The notes below the pieces were generated by a model that saw only the letters and a program-made list of their open reading frames with translations, was not told where the DNA came from and ran no database searches. From assembly GCF_002119725.1 (NCBI RefSeq), contig NZ_CP021109.1, positions 2,728,001-2,792,000 on the forward strand: a stretch of DNA of 64,000 nt. The letters run 5' to 3'. Positions 26,541-35,265 of this stretch are shown one piece after another (position 1 is the stretch's first letter; each line of letters begins with the position of its first letter). Source of the DNA: Bordetella genomosp. 9. Lineage in GTDB: Bacteria > Pseudomonadota > Gammaproteobacteria > Burkholderiales > Burkholderiaceae_B. The position numbers and the translations under genes are program-made.

Positions 26541-28226
26541 ATGGCTGCAGTCATCAATACCAACTACCTCTCTCTGGTTGCCCAAAACAACCTGAACAAC
26601 TCGCAGTCCGCCCTGGGCTCCGCGATCGAGCGTCTGTCCTCGGGCCTGCGCATCAACAGCGCCAAGGACGATGCCGCCGGCCAGGCCATCGCCAACCGCT
26701 TCACCGCCAACGTCAACGGTCTGACCCAGGCTGCTCGCAATGCCAATGACGGCATCTCGATCGCCCAGACGACGGAAGGCGCGCTGAACGAAATCAACAA
26801 CAACCTGCAGCGCATCCGCGAACTGACGGTTCAGGCCCAGAACGGCACGAACTCGCAGTCCGACCTGGATTCGATCCAGGCTGAAATCCAGCAGCGCCTG
26901 GACGAAATCGACCGCGTGTCGGCCCAGACCCAGTTCAACGGCGTGAACGTCCTGGCCAAGGACCAAAGCCTGAGCATCCAGGTCGGCGCCAACGACGGCC
27001 AGACCATCAACATCAACCTGAAGGGCATCACCGCCAAGTCGCTGGGCCTGGACGGCTTCAATGTCAACGGCAAGGGCACCACGCAGAACCGTACGGCTAC
27101 GGTCAGCGATCTGGTTGCCGCCAAGGGCCTGGACAACGGCGACAACACGTACACCGTCAAGACGACCTTCGACGCTGTCACGACCGACCAGGCGTTCGCC
27201 AAGCTGAAGGACGGCGACACCGTTAGCGTCGCGGGCGGCACGGCCGTCGAATACACCTACGACGCCGCGAAGGGCAACTTCACCTTCACGAACACGCTGA
27301 GCACCGCCTCGGCCGCCGACGTGTCGGCCGCCGCTGAGAAGTACCTGCCGAGCACGGGTACGGTGACGGGAACCTACGACGCCACCAACGGCGCCGTCGC
27401 CACGTTCGAGGTGGACTCGAGCGGCAAGCTGACGATCAACGGCCAGAAGGCGTACTTGACCGACGATGGCCTGCTGACCACGAACAGCACCGCCGCGTCG
27501 CCCTCCCAGGCCAGCCTGGAAGACCTGTTCGCCAAGGGCGTCGGTTCGGTCGCCGGCTCCTCGCTGACCATCGGCGGCACCAAGTACACGAACGACGGCA
27601 CCAAGGTTACGTTCCAAGACACGGCCACCAAGGACACCGTCCTGAACGCCGTGAAGAGCAACACGGTCGCCGGGTCGAAGATCACGTTGAAGGACGGGCT
27701 GCTGACCGCCCAGATCACGTTCGGTAGCGACGGCAAGTCCAGCGACACGTACGTCGATAACGACGGCGAATTCACCACGACCAAGACCTTCGACACCACC
27801 TACGCGGTGGATGTGGATACCGGCACGGTGACCGTCAAGTCCACGGCTTCGAGCGTGGCTGGCACCAAGTACGAAGAAACGGTCGGCGCCACGGTTTACG
27901 TGGGATCGAACGGCAAGCTGACGACCGAAACGACCAGCAAGGGCGACCTGACCGCCGATCCGCTGGCTGCTCTGGACAAGGCCCTGTCGAGCGTGGATTC
28001 GCTGCGTAGCGACCTGGGTGCGATCCAGAACCGCTTTGAATCGACCATCGCCAACCTGAACAACACCGTCAACAACCTGTCCGACGCCCGTTCGCGTATC
28101 CAAGACGCGGACTACGCGACCGAAGTGTCGAACATGACGCGTGCTCAGATCCTGCAACAAGCCGGCACCGCCGTGCTTGCACAGGCGAACCAAGTGCCGC
28201 AGACCGTGCTGTCCCTGCTGCGCTGA
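26541..28226 (+). CDS. fliC: FliC, flagellin
   Basis: The 561-aa flagellin has the conserved N-terminal D0/D1 region (MAAVINTNYLSLVAQNNLNNSQSALGSAIERLSSGLRINSAKDDAAGQAIANR) and C-terminal D1/D0 region (NRFESTIANLNNTVNNLSDARSRIQDADYATEVSNMTRAQILQQAGTAVLAQANQVPQTVLSLLR). The central 175-450 is variable and rich in Thr, Ser, Lys and Asp, giving many potential O-glycosylation and lysine-modification sites. The start has GGGAG seven bases upstream. fliD, fliS and fliT do not follow; the modification island does instead. Confidence 0.98.
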   Translation: MAAVINTNYLSLVAQNNLNNSQSALGSAIERLSSGLRINSAKDDAAGQAIANRFTANVNGLTQAARNANDGISIAQTTEGALNEINNNLQRIRELTVQAQNGTNSQSDLDSIQAEIQQRLDEIDRVSAQTQFNGVNVLAKDQSLSIQVGANDGQTININLKGITAKSLGLDGFNVNGKGTTQNRTATVSDLVAAKGLDNGDNTYTVKTTFDAVTTDQAFAKLKDGDTVSVAGGTAVEYTYDAAKGNFTFTNTLSTASAADVSAAAEKYLPSTGTVTGTYDATNGAVATFEVDSSGKLTINGQKAYLTDDGLLTTNSTAASPSQASLEDLFAKGVGSVAGSSLTIGGTKYTNDGTKVTFQDTATKDTVLNAVKSNTVAGSKITLKDGLLTAQITFGSDGKSSDTYVDNDGEFTTTKTFDTTYAVDVDTGTVTVKSTASSVAGTKYEETVGATVYVGSNGKLTTETTSKGDLTADPLAALDKALSSVDSLRSDLGAIQNRFESTIANLNNTVNNLSDARSRIQDADYATEVSNMTRAQILQQAGTAVLAQANQVPQTVLSLLR

Positions 28227-28235
28227 TCGCGACAG

Positions 28236-28272
28236 TGAGAGCGTGGGCCGGCATTTCCGGCTTACGCTCTCA
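28236..28272 (+). terminator. Hairpin after fliC (first of two)
   Basis: TGAGAGCGT and ACGCTCTCA form a nine-pair stem around an inner GCCGG...CCGGC pairing, ten bases after the fliC stop. There is no T-run, so it may protect the mRNA end or terminate with help. Confidence 0.65.
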
Positions 28273-28287
28273 ATCGTGATCCGGTAC

Positions 28288-28324
28288 GTTACGCCCCGTC
28301 GCTCGAAAGAGCGCGGGGCGTAAC
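28288..28324 (+). terminator. Hairpin after fliC (second of two)
   Basis: GTTACGCCCCG and CGGGGCGTAAC pair perfectly around an inner GCTC-GAAA-GAGC stem, giving a very stable 37-base hairpin. It lies 16 bases past the first hairpin and, like it, has no T-run. Confidence 0.75.
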
Positions 28325-28430
28325 TCACTGGAAATCCGGCCATATGCGGCTTTTAATCCCCTGATCCTGCGACGCCCGGGTCGATAGAATGACGACCATC
28401 CAGCGGCAAGGCTATCGGGGAGTCGGCGCA

Positions 28431-29561
28431 ATGACACAGGGGCTAATCGCGTTCAGCGGCTACAACACGCGTGCCGTCGTTGCCTTTTGCCGTCATCTGC
28501 ACGGCTCGGGCCTGAAGGCCCACCTCATTGCGCGAGATCCCCAGGATCCGATATTCCTCACCCGGTACGCTGAATGGGTCGCTACCACTCGTGATAGCGC
28601 GGCGCTGGACCTTGAAGCAATCCTCGCGTTGGTACAGCCCATTCGGCGGCGTCACGGTTATGACTCCGTCCTCATCATTCCCACGACGGAGTTCGTCAAC
28701 CGGCAGCTGATTGCGCATCGGGAGACATTGAACGGCCATAGCGTGCATTTTCCGCTGGTGCCGAAGCCGCTGTACGAAACCCTGTCCGACAAATTCGCTT
28801 TTCGGCGGCGGTGCGAACAGTACGATATTTCCGTGCCGCCCGAACTGGATCAGCGCACGCCATCGTTTCCGATGGTGGCCAAGAAGCGCCACTATTGGGC
28901 AGGCTCCGGCTCGCGCGCAAAACCTTACCTGATATTCAACGAAACAGACTACGCGGCCTTCCTGAAGGCCGAACGGCCCGAAGACTTTTATTTTGAACGC
29001 TTCGTCCGCGGGCGCAGCCTCTATCTGCTTGCCTGCGTCAAGCGCGACGGCGAAATGGTGGCGCACTGGCAGGAAAACCTGATTCAGCAGGCGGATGGGA
29101 AATCCATCATCGCCGCCAAGACGTGCGACCCCGGGCTGCACGATCTCGAAAAGAAGTTCCAGCAGGTCTTTGGTGACATTGGTTTCTACGGGCTGGTCAT
29201 GGTTGAAGTTCGCCAAGATGGCGATATTTCGTACATGATCGAGGCGAATCCCCGTCTCTGGGGCCCTTTGCAACTCGTGGCGGATCATTACCCGGACATC
29301 CTCGACGCCTTTCTCCAGATTTGCGGGGTTGCCCCCCGTGCCGGCCTTGTGTCGCCGAAAGCCGAACAAGGGGCCGACAAACTTTACTTTTGGTACGGCG
29401 GACTGGCTTCGGACTGGGCCGCCGGGCGCCAGCCGGTTTTCCACGATCGAACAATAGACATCACCACTGGCCTGCCGCAGCTCCTCAACCAAGACGTTTT
29501 CCTGAGGCCCGACACGTTTGCGCTTTTTCGCGCCGAAGTCGCGGGCCAGACCACGACATGA
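28431..29561 (+). CDS. ATP-grasp enzyme, probable carboxylate ligase
   Basis: The ATG at 28431 is preferred because GGGGAG lies eight bases upstream; another in-frame ATG is at 28389. The 376-aa product begins GLIAFSGYNTRAVVAFCRHLHGSGLKAHLIA (a preATP-grasp-like fold). It continues with KFAFRRRCEQYDISVPPEL and FPMVAKKRHYW (nucleotide-lysine region) and ends its catalytic part with VMVEVRQDGDISYMIEANPRLWGPLQL, the metal-binding Glu/Asn motif. Such enzymes join a carboxylate to an amine or thiol via an acylphosphate. The substrate is unknown. The stop overlaps the next gene (ATGA), so the two are coupled. Confidence 0.85.
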   Translation: MTQGLIAFSGYNTRAVVAFCRHLHGSGLKAHLIARDPQDPIFLTRYAEWVATTRDSAALDLEAILALVQPIRRRHGYDSVLIIPTTEFVNRQLIAHRETLNGHSVHFPLVPKPLYETLSDKFAFRRRCEQYDISVPPELDQRTPSFPMVAKKRHYWAGSGSRAKPYLIFNETDYAAFLKAERPEDFYFERFVRGRSLYLLACVKRDGEMVAHWQENLIQQADGKSIIAAKTCDPGLHDLEKKFQQVFGDIGFYGLVMVEVRQDGDISYMIEANPRLWGPLQLVADHYPDILDAFLQICGVAPRAGLVSPKAEQGADKLYFWYGGLASDWAAGRQPVFHDRTIDITTGLPQLLNQDVFLRPDTFALFRAEVAGQTTT

Positions 29562-30325
29562 TCTCCGACACTGCCCACGAATTGCGTCATCTTTACGCTC
29601 GCACCAGTAAGCACTCGGGCTACCAGCTCGTTCACCCCATCGTCGCACCGATACTTGGCGCGGTTGAGCCGCCGTCCATCCAGCGATATGAAGACGCACG
29701 CGAGCGCTACTTCCTAAACAAGGTTTCCTTCGTTGGCAAGGCCGTCGCCGATGTCGGGGGCAACACAGGTTATTTCTCTTTCATGGCCCTCGCCAATGGC
29801 GCGGCAAGAGTGGACTACGTCGAAGGCAACAGGGATCACGCGACTTTCGTGCAGTCGGCGGCGCGAGCCACGGGGCACCTTCCAGCCTTGAAGGTTCACG
29901 ACCGCTATGTGAACCTCGAGAGAGAATCGCTACCCTCGCACGTGGACGTTCTTCTTCTTCTGAACGTATTGCATCACATTGGCGACGACTATGGAGGCGA
30001 CGTCTTCGATGCCGTCGCGGCCCGATCGCACATCGGTGCTGCGCTAAGACGCCTTCAGGGCCAATGCGCCCAGATCATTTTCCAGCTCGGATTCAACTGG
30101 CAGGGAGACCGCCGCAAACCGCTATTCGACACGGGAACGAAGGCCGAAATGATCGACTTCATTCGCAAGGAGTGCGGGAATACATGGAAAATCCAGCACG
30201 TCGGTATCGCTGAGCGCCTTCCGGAAGGCATCGTCTACCGCGATGCCGATCAGCGCAATATCGTGCGCGACGACCGTCTAGGCGAATTTTTGAACCGCCC
30301 TATCTTCATTCTGGGAGCGGATTGA
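29558..30325 (+). CDS. Class I SAM-dependent methyltransferase
   Basis: The 255-aa product starts at an ATG overlapping the previous stop. It has a Rossmann methyltransferase core: motif I VADVGGNTGYFSFMALANGA, an acidic motif II (VDYVEGNRDHATFV), and a motif IV-like VDVLLLLNVLHHIGDDYGG. Its ending is basic (RNIVRDDRLGEFLNRP). Methyl acceptor and reaction are unknown. Coupling to the ATP-grasp gene suggests consecutive steps on one substrate, such as a modification precursor for the neighbouring flagellin; that is inference. Confidence 0.85.
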   Translation: MISDTAHELRHLYARTSKHSGYQLVHPIVAPILGAVEPPSIQRYEDARERYFLNKVSFVGKAVADVGGNTGYFSFMALANGAARVDYVEGNRDHATFVQSAARATGHLPALKVHDRYVNLERESLPSHVDVLLLLNVLHHIGDDYGGDVFDAVAARSHIGAALRRLQGQCAQIIFQLGFNWQGDRRKPLFDTGTKAEMIDFIRKECGNTWKIQHVGIAERLPEGIVYRDADQRNIVRDDRLGEFLNRPIFILGAD

Positions 30326-30375
30326 TCGAGATATCACCGTGCTAGCCTGCCGCCATGACGCGACCTTGACTTCGA

Positions 30376-31527
30376 TCAGGCAGCCATGGCGGGCACGGCC
30401 GACGGAACCTCGGCGACCGTTGCACCCTCGGCGATTATTGCCGCGATTCGAATTACGTCTGAGTCATTCAGCGCCGGGTACAAGGGCAGGCAAATCACCC
30501 GATTGGCGATTCCACGTGCCACCGGCAGATTTGCAGGCTGAGCGGAAGGCAATCCGCGATACATCGGCATATCGCTGATCAATGGGTAAAAATAGCGGCG
30601 AGCGTAAACGTCCTGGTCTTTCAGGCGCTGGTATAGCGCGTCGCGCTGGAGAGGATATTCGTCCTCCACCAGAATGGGGAAGTAAGCGTAGTTCTTCGCC
30701 GTCTGCGCGAACTCCACACATTTGATGCCGGGCACAGCGGCCAGCGTTTCGCGATAAAGTCCGTCCAGATGCGCGCGCTTGGAGATAGCCTCTTCAACGT
30801 GCCGCAACTGCAGCAATCCGAACGCCGCCTGCACTTCATTCATCTTGCCGTTGATGCCAGGTGCGACAACAGTGGTTTCGTTGGCGAAGCCGAAATTCTT
30901 CAGGTAGTCGATCCGTTCCTTGATCTTCGCTGTGGGGCAGACAATGGCACCGCCCTCGAACGTGTTGAACACCTTCGTTGCATGAAAGCTGACGACGCTG
31001 AGATCTCCGTAGCGCAATATGCTCCCGCCCTCGTCACGCACACCGAAGCAATGCGCCGCATCGTAAATGACTTTCAACCCGTATCGGTCGGCGATCGTCT
31101 GTATTGCCTCGACGTCACAAGGTTGGCCATAGCAATGCACCGGAAGAATCGCTGTGGTTGCAGGCGTAATCGCCGCCTCGACAGCCTGCGGATCCAAGTT
31201 GAACGTCTCGGGGTCAACATCCACGAATACCGGGGTCAGTCGGTTCCAAAGAATGGAGTGTGCCGTCGCTACGAACGAGTATGGAGTCGTGATCACTTCG
31301 CCGGTAATCCGCATGGCTTGCAGGGCCGTTACGAGGGCCAGCGTACCGTTGGAAAACAGTGCGAGGTGCTCCACCCCGAGATACTCGCATAGCGCGCGCT
31401 CGAGTTCCTGATGAAAAGGACCGCCGTTCGTCAAAGTACGGTTGTCCCATATCTGCTCGAGATAAGGGATGAATTCCTCCAGCGGCGGCATGAAGGGCTG
31501 GGTGACGAACACTTTTGAGTTATTCAT
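30376..31527 (-). CDS. DegT/DnrJ/EryC1-family sugar aminotransferase
   Basis: This PLP enzyme would transaminate a nucleotide-linked keto-sugar. The ATG at 31527 was chosen because the product then starts MNNSKVFVTQPFMPPLEEFIPYLEQIW, as in the family (383 aa). It has the substrate loop SNGTLALVTAL, the aspartate/His region YDAAHCFGV, and the PLP lysine motif SFHATKVFNTFEGGAI. That motif is characteristic of VioA/FdtB-like dTDP-sugar 4- or 3-aminotransferases. It overlaps the 3' end of the large methyltransferase-GT41 gene by eight bases, so they are co-transcribed. Confidence 0.92.
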   Translation of the reverse strand: MNNSKVFVTQPFMPPLEEFIPYLEQIWDNRTLTNGGPFHQELERALCEYLGVEHLALFSNGTLALVTALQAMRITGEVITTPYSFVATAHSILWNRLTPVFVDVDPETFNLDPQAVEAAITPATTAILPVHCYGQPCDVEAIQTIADRYGLKVIYDAAHCFGVRDEGGSILRYGDLSVVSFHATKVFNTFEGGAIVCPTAKIKERIDYLKNFGFANETTVVAPGINGKMNEVQAAFGLLQLRHVEEAISKRAHLDGLYRETLAAVPGIKCVEFAQTAKNYAYFPILVEDEYPLQRDALYQRLKDQDVYARRYFYPLISDMPMYRGLPSAQPANLPVARGIANRVICLPLYPALNDSDVIRIAAIIAEGATVAEVPSAVPAMAA

Positions 31528-34500
31528 GATCCACCGTGAAAGAGCGAGGCGCCTCACCGTTGCACCATATGCGCCACATTTCCCTCATCGCCCGTTCGAG
31601 GCCGCGGGTAACATTGCGCGGATCCCGGTCGGGAGCGTTCAACAACTTCTCCCTCATGCCCGCGCGCAGGCTGGCAAGCGCCTCGATATTCTCTGCCCAC
31701 TCAACAGCCTTGCGGACGAACTGATCTTGGTTGTCGCAGACCCATTCGCCCAGCCCGGCCCGCCCCAACGCCCCCGCGGTCTGACATTCGACTCGCGTGC
31801 GTCCGCGCATACTAAGCACCGGCACACCCATCCATAGCGAATGGTGAGTCGTGGTGCCACCCGTGTATGGAAACGTGTCCAGCGCAATATCGACATCATG
31901 GTGAAAGCCTAGGTATTCCGCCATCGCGGCACGGGGCCGGAATATCAGCCTGTCGGCGGCGACACCATACTTGCCCAGCCTGCGCGTAAGATCGCTGCGA
32001 AGCGCGAAGTCCGTGATGCCGCCCAATAGCATGCGAGCGTCCGGGACGGCGGCGAGAACCTGGCTCCACAGGGCCAACACCTGGTCACTCAGCTTGTTAT
32101 ATCGGTTGAAGCTGCCGAAGGTGATATAGCCGTTGCGCTCGGCAGGCAAGCCGTTCACGGCTGGACTTCCCTCGAAGGGTTGGAAAGTGCCCGCCGACGG
32201 CAAATACACCAACTTTTCGGTGAATTGGGCATCGAGGAATCCCGGTGGCGCAACGTGACGATCGACCAGGTAGTAGTCCATCTCCGCCAGGCCAGTGGTG
32301 CCCGGATAGCCGATCCAGCTCAATTGCACGGGAGCCGGCTTGAGTGCAAACATGGGCAGGCGGTTCAGGGCTGTATGCCCGGATAGATCGAAAAGAATAT
32401 CGACACGGTCGGAATTGATCGCCTTCGCCAGTTCGGTGTCCTTCTGGCGGCTCACCTGTCTCCACTCGGCGGTCAGCTTGCGGGCGCGCCTGCTGACCGC
32501 ATCCTCGGTGGGGCTGTTATGGTATGCGTAGATTTCGAACGAATCGGTGTTCAAGGCGCGCCAAATCGGCTCCAGGAAGTTCATGACCGCATGGTTGCGC
32601 AGGTCGCCCGAAACGAAGCCAATGCGCAAACGCCGTTCAGGATCCTTGTCGTTGGCGTGGCGCAGTTTCATCATCGAATTGCCGCGCTTCGTCACGAGTT
32701 CCCCGAACTTCCGATGATGCTCGAAAACCTCCATTGGTTCCATGTCGACGCGATGCGTCAGCAAGAACAGCAAATTGCTATGCGCCAGGTGGTAATGGGG
32801 GTCGATGTCCAATGCGCGCAGATAGTTCTTTTCGGCATCTGCGTGCAAGCCCAACTCACTCAGAACCAGTCCGAGATTCGTGCACGTATGCCGGTGGCCA
32901 TCCGCCAACGGCAAAGCGCTTTCCAGGCAGAGTCGCGCGTCAGTCAGCCGCCCTGCCCGCCGCAGCACATTCCCGAGATTATTGCGGTGCTGGTATGCCT
33001 TCGGGTCGAACCGCGCTGCCCGCGCGAAGCAGATTTCCGCGCGCTGCAACTCCCCATTTTCGTGGAATAAATAGCCGAGCTGAGCATACGCGGTGTCCAG
33101 GGATGGATTCAGAGCGATGGCTCGCAATAGCGGCGGAATGGCGTCATCCTCTCGATGCTGCACCGCGTATACGTGGCCAAGGGCATTCCACCCGTCCGGC
33201 GAGAAAGGGAAGCGGTCCGCTAGCGCCTTTGCGGAAGATTCCGCAGCCCCGAAATCGCCGTCGCGACGAAGCTTGTAAACCCGTTCGATATCCTGCTTGG
33301 GCGGATGCGCCACCGTGCGAACGATCCCGGCGCCAGCGGCCAATGCTCGGTCATACTGGACGAGAAGCATGTCCGTATGCGCAATCCATTCCCGGCCCTT
33401 GCCTTGATGCGACAACATGCGCAGGCGCGCGAGTTGCGCCCAGGCCGCGGGCGACCCCGAGATCAGGCCCGCGCGGCGCAGCCTCTCCAGCAGGGTCAAC
33501 GTCTTTGCACGCAGCCCTTCCGTGGCAAATTCGAAAACGTCCTTTCCGTCCCAGTGCCAACGACCATCCGCGTCGAGCGCGTGAGGGTCGGTGAGCATAC
33601 GAAGATCCTCTTCATCGAGGTTCAACACTACCGGCTCATGCCAAAATGAGTACGTATTGACCGCAGTTTTTCGATCCGCCTGCGACGCGGCTCCTTTCAA
33701 CGCCGCAGCGGCGTTGCGGGTCAGCGTCAGGGCGCGCTCGGCCGCGGTGTCATAAGGAGTTGCATCCAGGCAATAGCGCAACATCCCGGCGCGGAACAAC
33801 GGCTCCAGCGCCTGGAGCAGCTGCTTGCGCGATTGCTTTTCATCGAGATAAGCGTGCCCGGGCATGAGGGCGGCCAGTTCCCCGAAGGATAGCGAGCACG
33901 GCCACACGGAAGTCAGGACTCCCATGATCCGGCGGACATTCTCGTCATCGGTTACGTAACTGCGACCCAGCTGATTGAGGAACCGGCCTTCGACGCCGCC
34001 GCGCTGCAGATCCGCGGCGTTGCGGCTGAAGTGGCCTGCGTAGCGCAGATCAGCCAGACGACTCAGATCGAGAAGCCCATCCCGCGCAGATTCTCCATCA
34101 TCGCGTGCCAACAGGCTCTTCCTGCCTTGCCGCCCGACGGCGAAGTCCAGATACTGCTGACGCATGACCGGAGTCTGCCCCAGCGAATTGAGGCTGTGGA
34201 ACAACGAAACGTTGTTCCCGTAGGTCAGCGGAATTTCTTGTTCGGGCTGCGCGTCCCCAATGTATGACAGGCCTGCCTGCCGCGCTCGATCCGCGAACTC
34301 GACGAAGTAGCAGGGCGCCGTATCACCGCGAAGGTATTCAGCCAGCTCCTCGTCCGAGAGAGCGGACGCCTGATGAAGCATCGGTATCAGCCCATCCGCA
34401 AGTGGATTGGAGGCTGCCATGCCTTCGGACAGAAAACTCAGCATCGCCCTGCCTGCTGCCAGATTTTCCTGAAGGTTGGTGGCGGAGTGCCCCCGCAACA

Positions 34501-35008
34501 ACATTGCGTCGCGGACGATCTCGCTGACCTTCCAGCCGGGCAGGGTGTTGTAACTGACATACGCGATGCCTTTGGGCGACAGGTAATTTCGGCATGCCGC
34601 GAGCAAGGTCTGACCCACTGCCGTCGGGACCTTGCTATAGAGTTCGTGCATGACGATGTAGTCAAACTCGCCCAACGCCGAGGACTCCAGTGCCGATGTC
34701 AAGTGGAACTGGAGGTTCGTCGCGCCTACGGCCAACGCCGCCTCATTGGCGCGGGCAACCTTGTCGGGTGAAGACTCGAGCCCCACGATCTCGGCGTCGG
34801 GGTAACCGAGCGCCAGGGGCATCAGGTTTTCGCCGATGCCGCAACCTATCTCCAGGATGCGCGCTTTCGACACCGGCACGGTTTCGATGCCGTACAGATG
34901 TGCCACGGCGCGCAACTGGACGGGGGAACTATAGAAGAAGCATCCCGGCGTAGCACTTTGAGCAGGTGCATGCGATTGCGGGGATGCCAGCAGCTCGGGC
35001 GAATTCAA
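31520..35008 (-). CDS. Fused protein methyltransferase-TPR-GT41 O-GlcNAc-transferase-like protein
   Basis: The 1162-aa product joins three modules. (1) A class I methyltransferase at about 25-215 with motif I EIGCGIGE at 53-60 and VSYNTLPGWKVSEIVRD, then a regulatory/winged-helix part to about 530, as in protein-lysine methyltransferases of the PKMT/FliB-like type. (2) TPR helices at about 575-750. (3) A GT41 catalytic region at about 790-1145 with the catalytic-type His (SGDLRNHAVMNF, H806), a Lys (RYNKLSD, about 972) and DTFPYTGGTTT (1044-1054), as in O-GlcNAc transferase and SPINDLY. The TTG at 35008 is chosen because AGGAG lies seven bases upstream. The target is probably flagellin; this is inferred from position. 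Confidence 0.92.
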   Translation of the reverse strand: MNSPELLASPQSHAPAQSATPGCFFYSSPVQLRAVAHLYGIETVPVSKARILEIGCGIGENLMPLALGYPDAEIVGLESSPDKVARANEAALAVGATNLQFHLTSALESSALGEFDYIVMHELYSKVPTAVGQTLLAACRNYLSPKGIAYVSYNTLPGWKVSEIVRDAMLLRGHSATNLQENLAAGRAMLSFLSEGMAASNPLADGLIPMLHQASALSDEELAEYLRGDTAPCYFVEFADRARQAGLSYIGDAQPEQEIPLTYGNNVSLFHSLNSLGQTPVMRQQYLDFAVGRQGRKSLLARDDGESARDGLLDLSRLADLRYAGHFSRNAADLQRGGVEGRFLNQLGRSYVTDDENVRRIMGVLTSVWPCSLSFGELAALMPGHAYLDEKQSRKQLLQALEPLFRAGMLRYCLDATPYDTAAERALTLTRNAAAALKGAASQADRKTAVNTYSFWHEPVVLNLDEEDLRMLTDPHALDADGRWHWDGKDVFEFATEGLRAKTLTLLERLRRAGLISGSPAAWAQLARLRMLSHQGKGREWIAHTDMLLVQYDRALAAGAGIVRTVAHPPKQDIERVYKLRRDGDFGAAESSAKALADRFPFSPDGWNALGHVYAVQHREDDAIPPLLRAIALNPSLDTAYAQLGYLFHENGELQRAEICFARAARFDPKAYQHRNNLGNVLRRAGRLTDARLCLESALPLADGHRHTCTNLGLVLSELGLHADAEKNYLRALDIDPHYHLAHSNLLFLLTHRVDMEPMEVFEHHRKFGELVTKRGNSMMKLRHANDKDPERRLRIGFVSGDLRNHAVMNFLEPIWRALNTDSFEIYAYHNSPTEDAVSRRARKLTAEWRQVSRQKDTELAKAINSDRVDILFDLSGHTALNRLPMFALKPAPVQLSWIGYPGTTGLAEMDYYLVDRHVAPPGFLDAQFTEKLVYLPSAGTFQPFEGSPAVNGLPAERNGYITFGSFNRYNKLSDQVLALWSQVLAAVPDARMLLGGITDFALRSDLTRRLGKYGVAADRLIFRPRAAMAEYLGFHHDVDIALDTFPYTGGTTTHHSLWMGVPVLSMRGRTRVECQTAGALGRAGLGEWVCDNQDQFVRKAVEWAENIEALASLRAGMREKLLNAPDRDPRNVTRGLERAMREMWRIWCNGEAPRSFTVDHE

Positions 35009-35204
35009 GCCGAAACTCCTGCAGAAAGCAATAATGTGCCCAGCGTAGCAGGAGGGTCGTACGGCCAAAACGCCGAACTACAGGCAAAAATTCGTCTGCA
35101 AAAGCGCTTGCCGGAGTGCCGGGATCGCGGCCCTTGTTGGAAAGAGCGGCCCGCAAATGCGCACCGGATTGGCGTAGTCGTTGGACGATGACCGCCATCC
35201 AGAG

Positions 35205-35240
35205 GCATTGAAAAAGAAAAGGCGGCCGCAGGCCGCCTTC
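35205..35240 (-). terminator. Terminator after lpdA
   Basis: On the minus strand GGCGGCC-TGC-GGCCGCC is followed by TTTTCTTTTTC. It lies 26 bases past the lpdA stop and separates the PDH operon from the modification genes downstream. The remaining bases to 35009 hold the leader of the fused methyltransferase-GT41 gene. Confidence 0.9.
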
Positions 35241-35265
35241 GGAGTACGGGGCATCAGCCGCGCTG

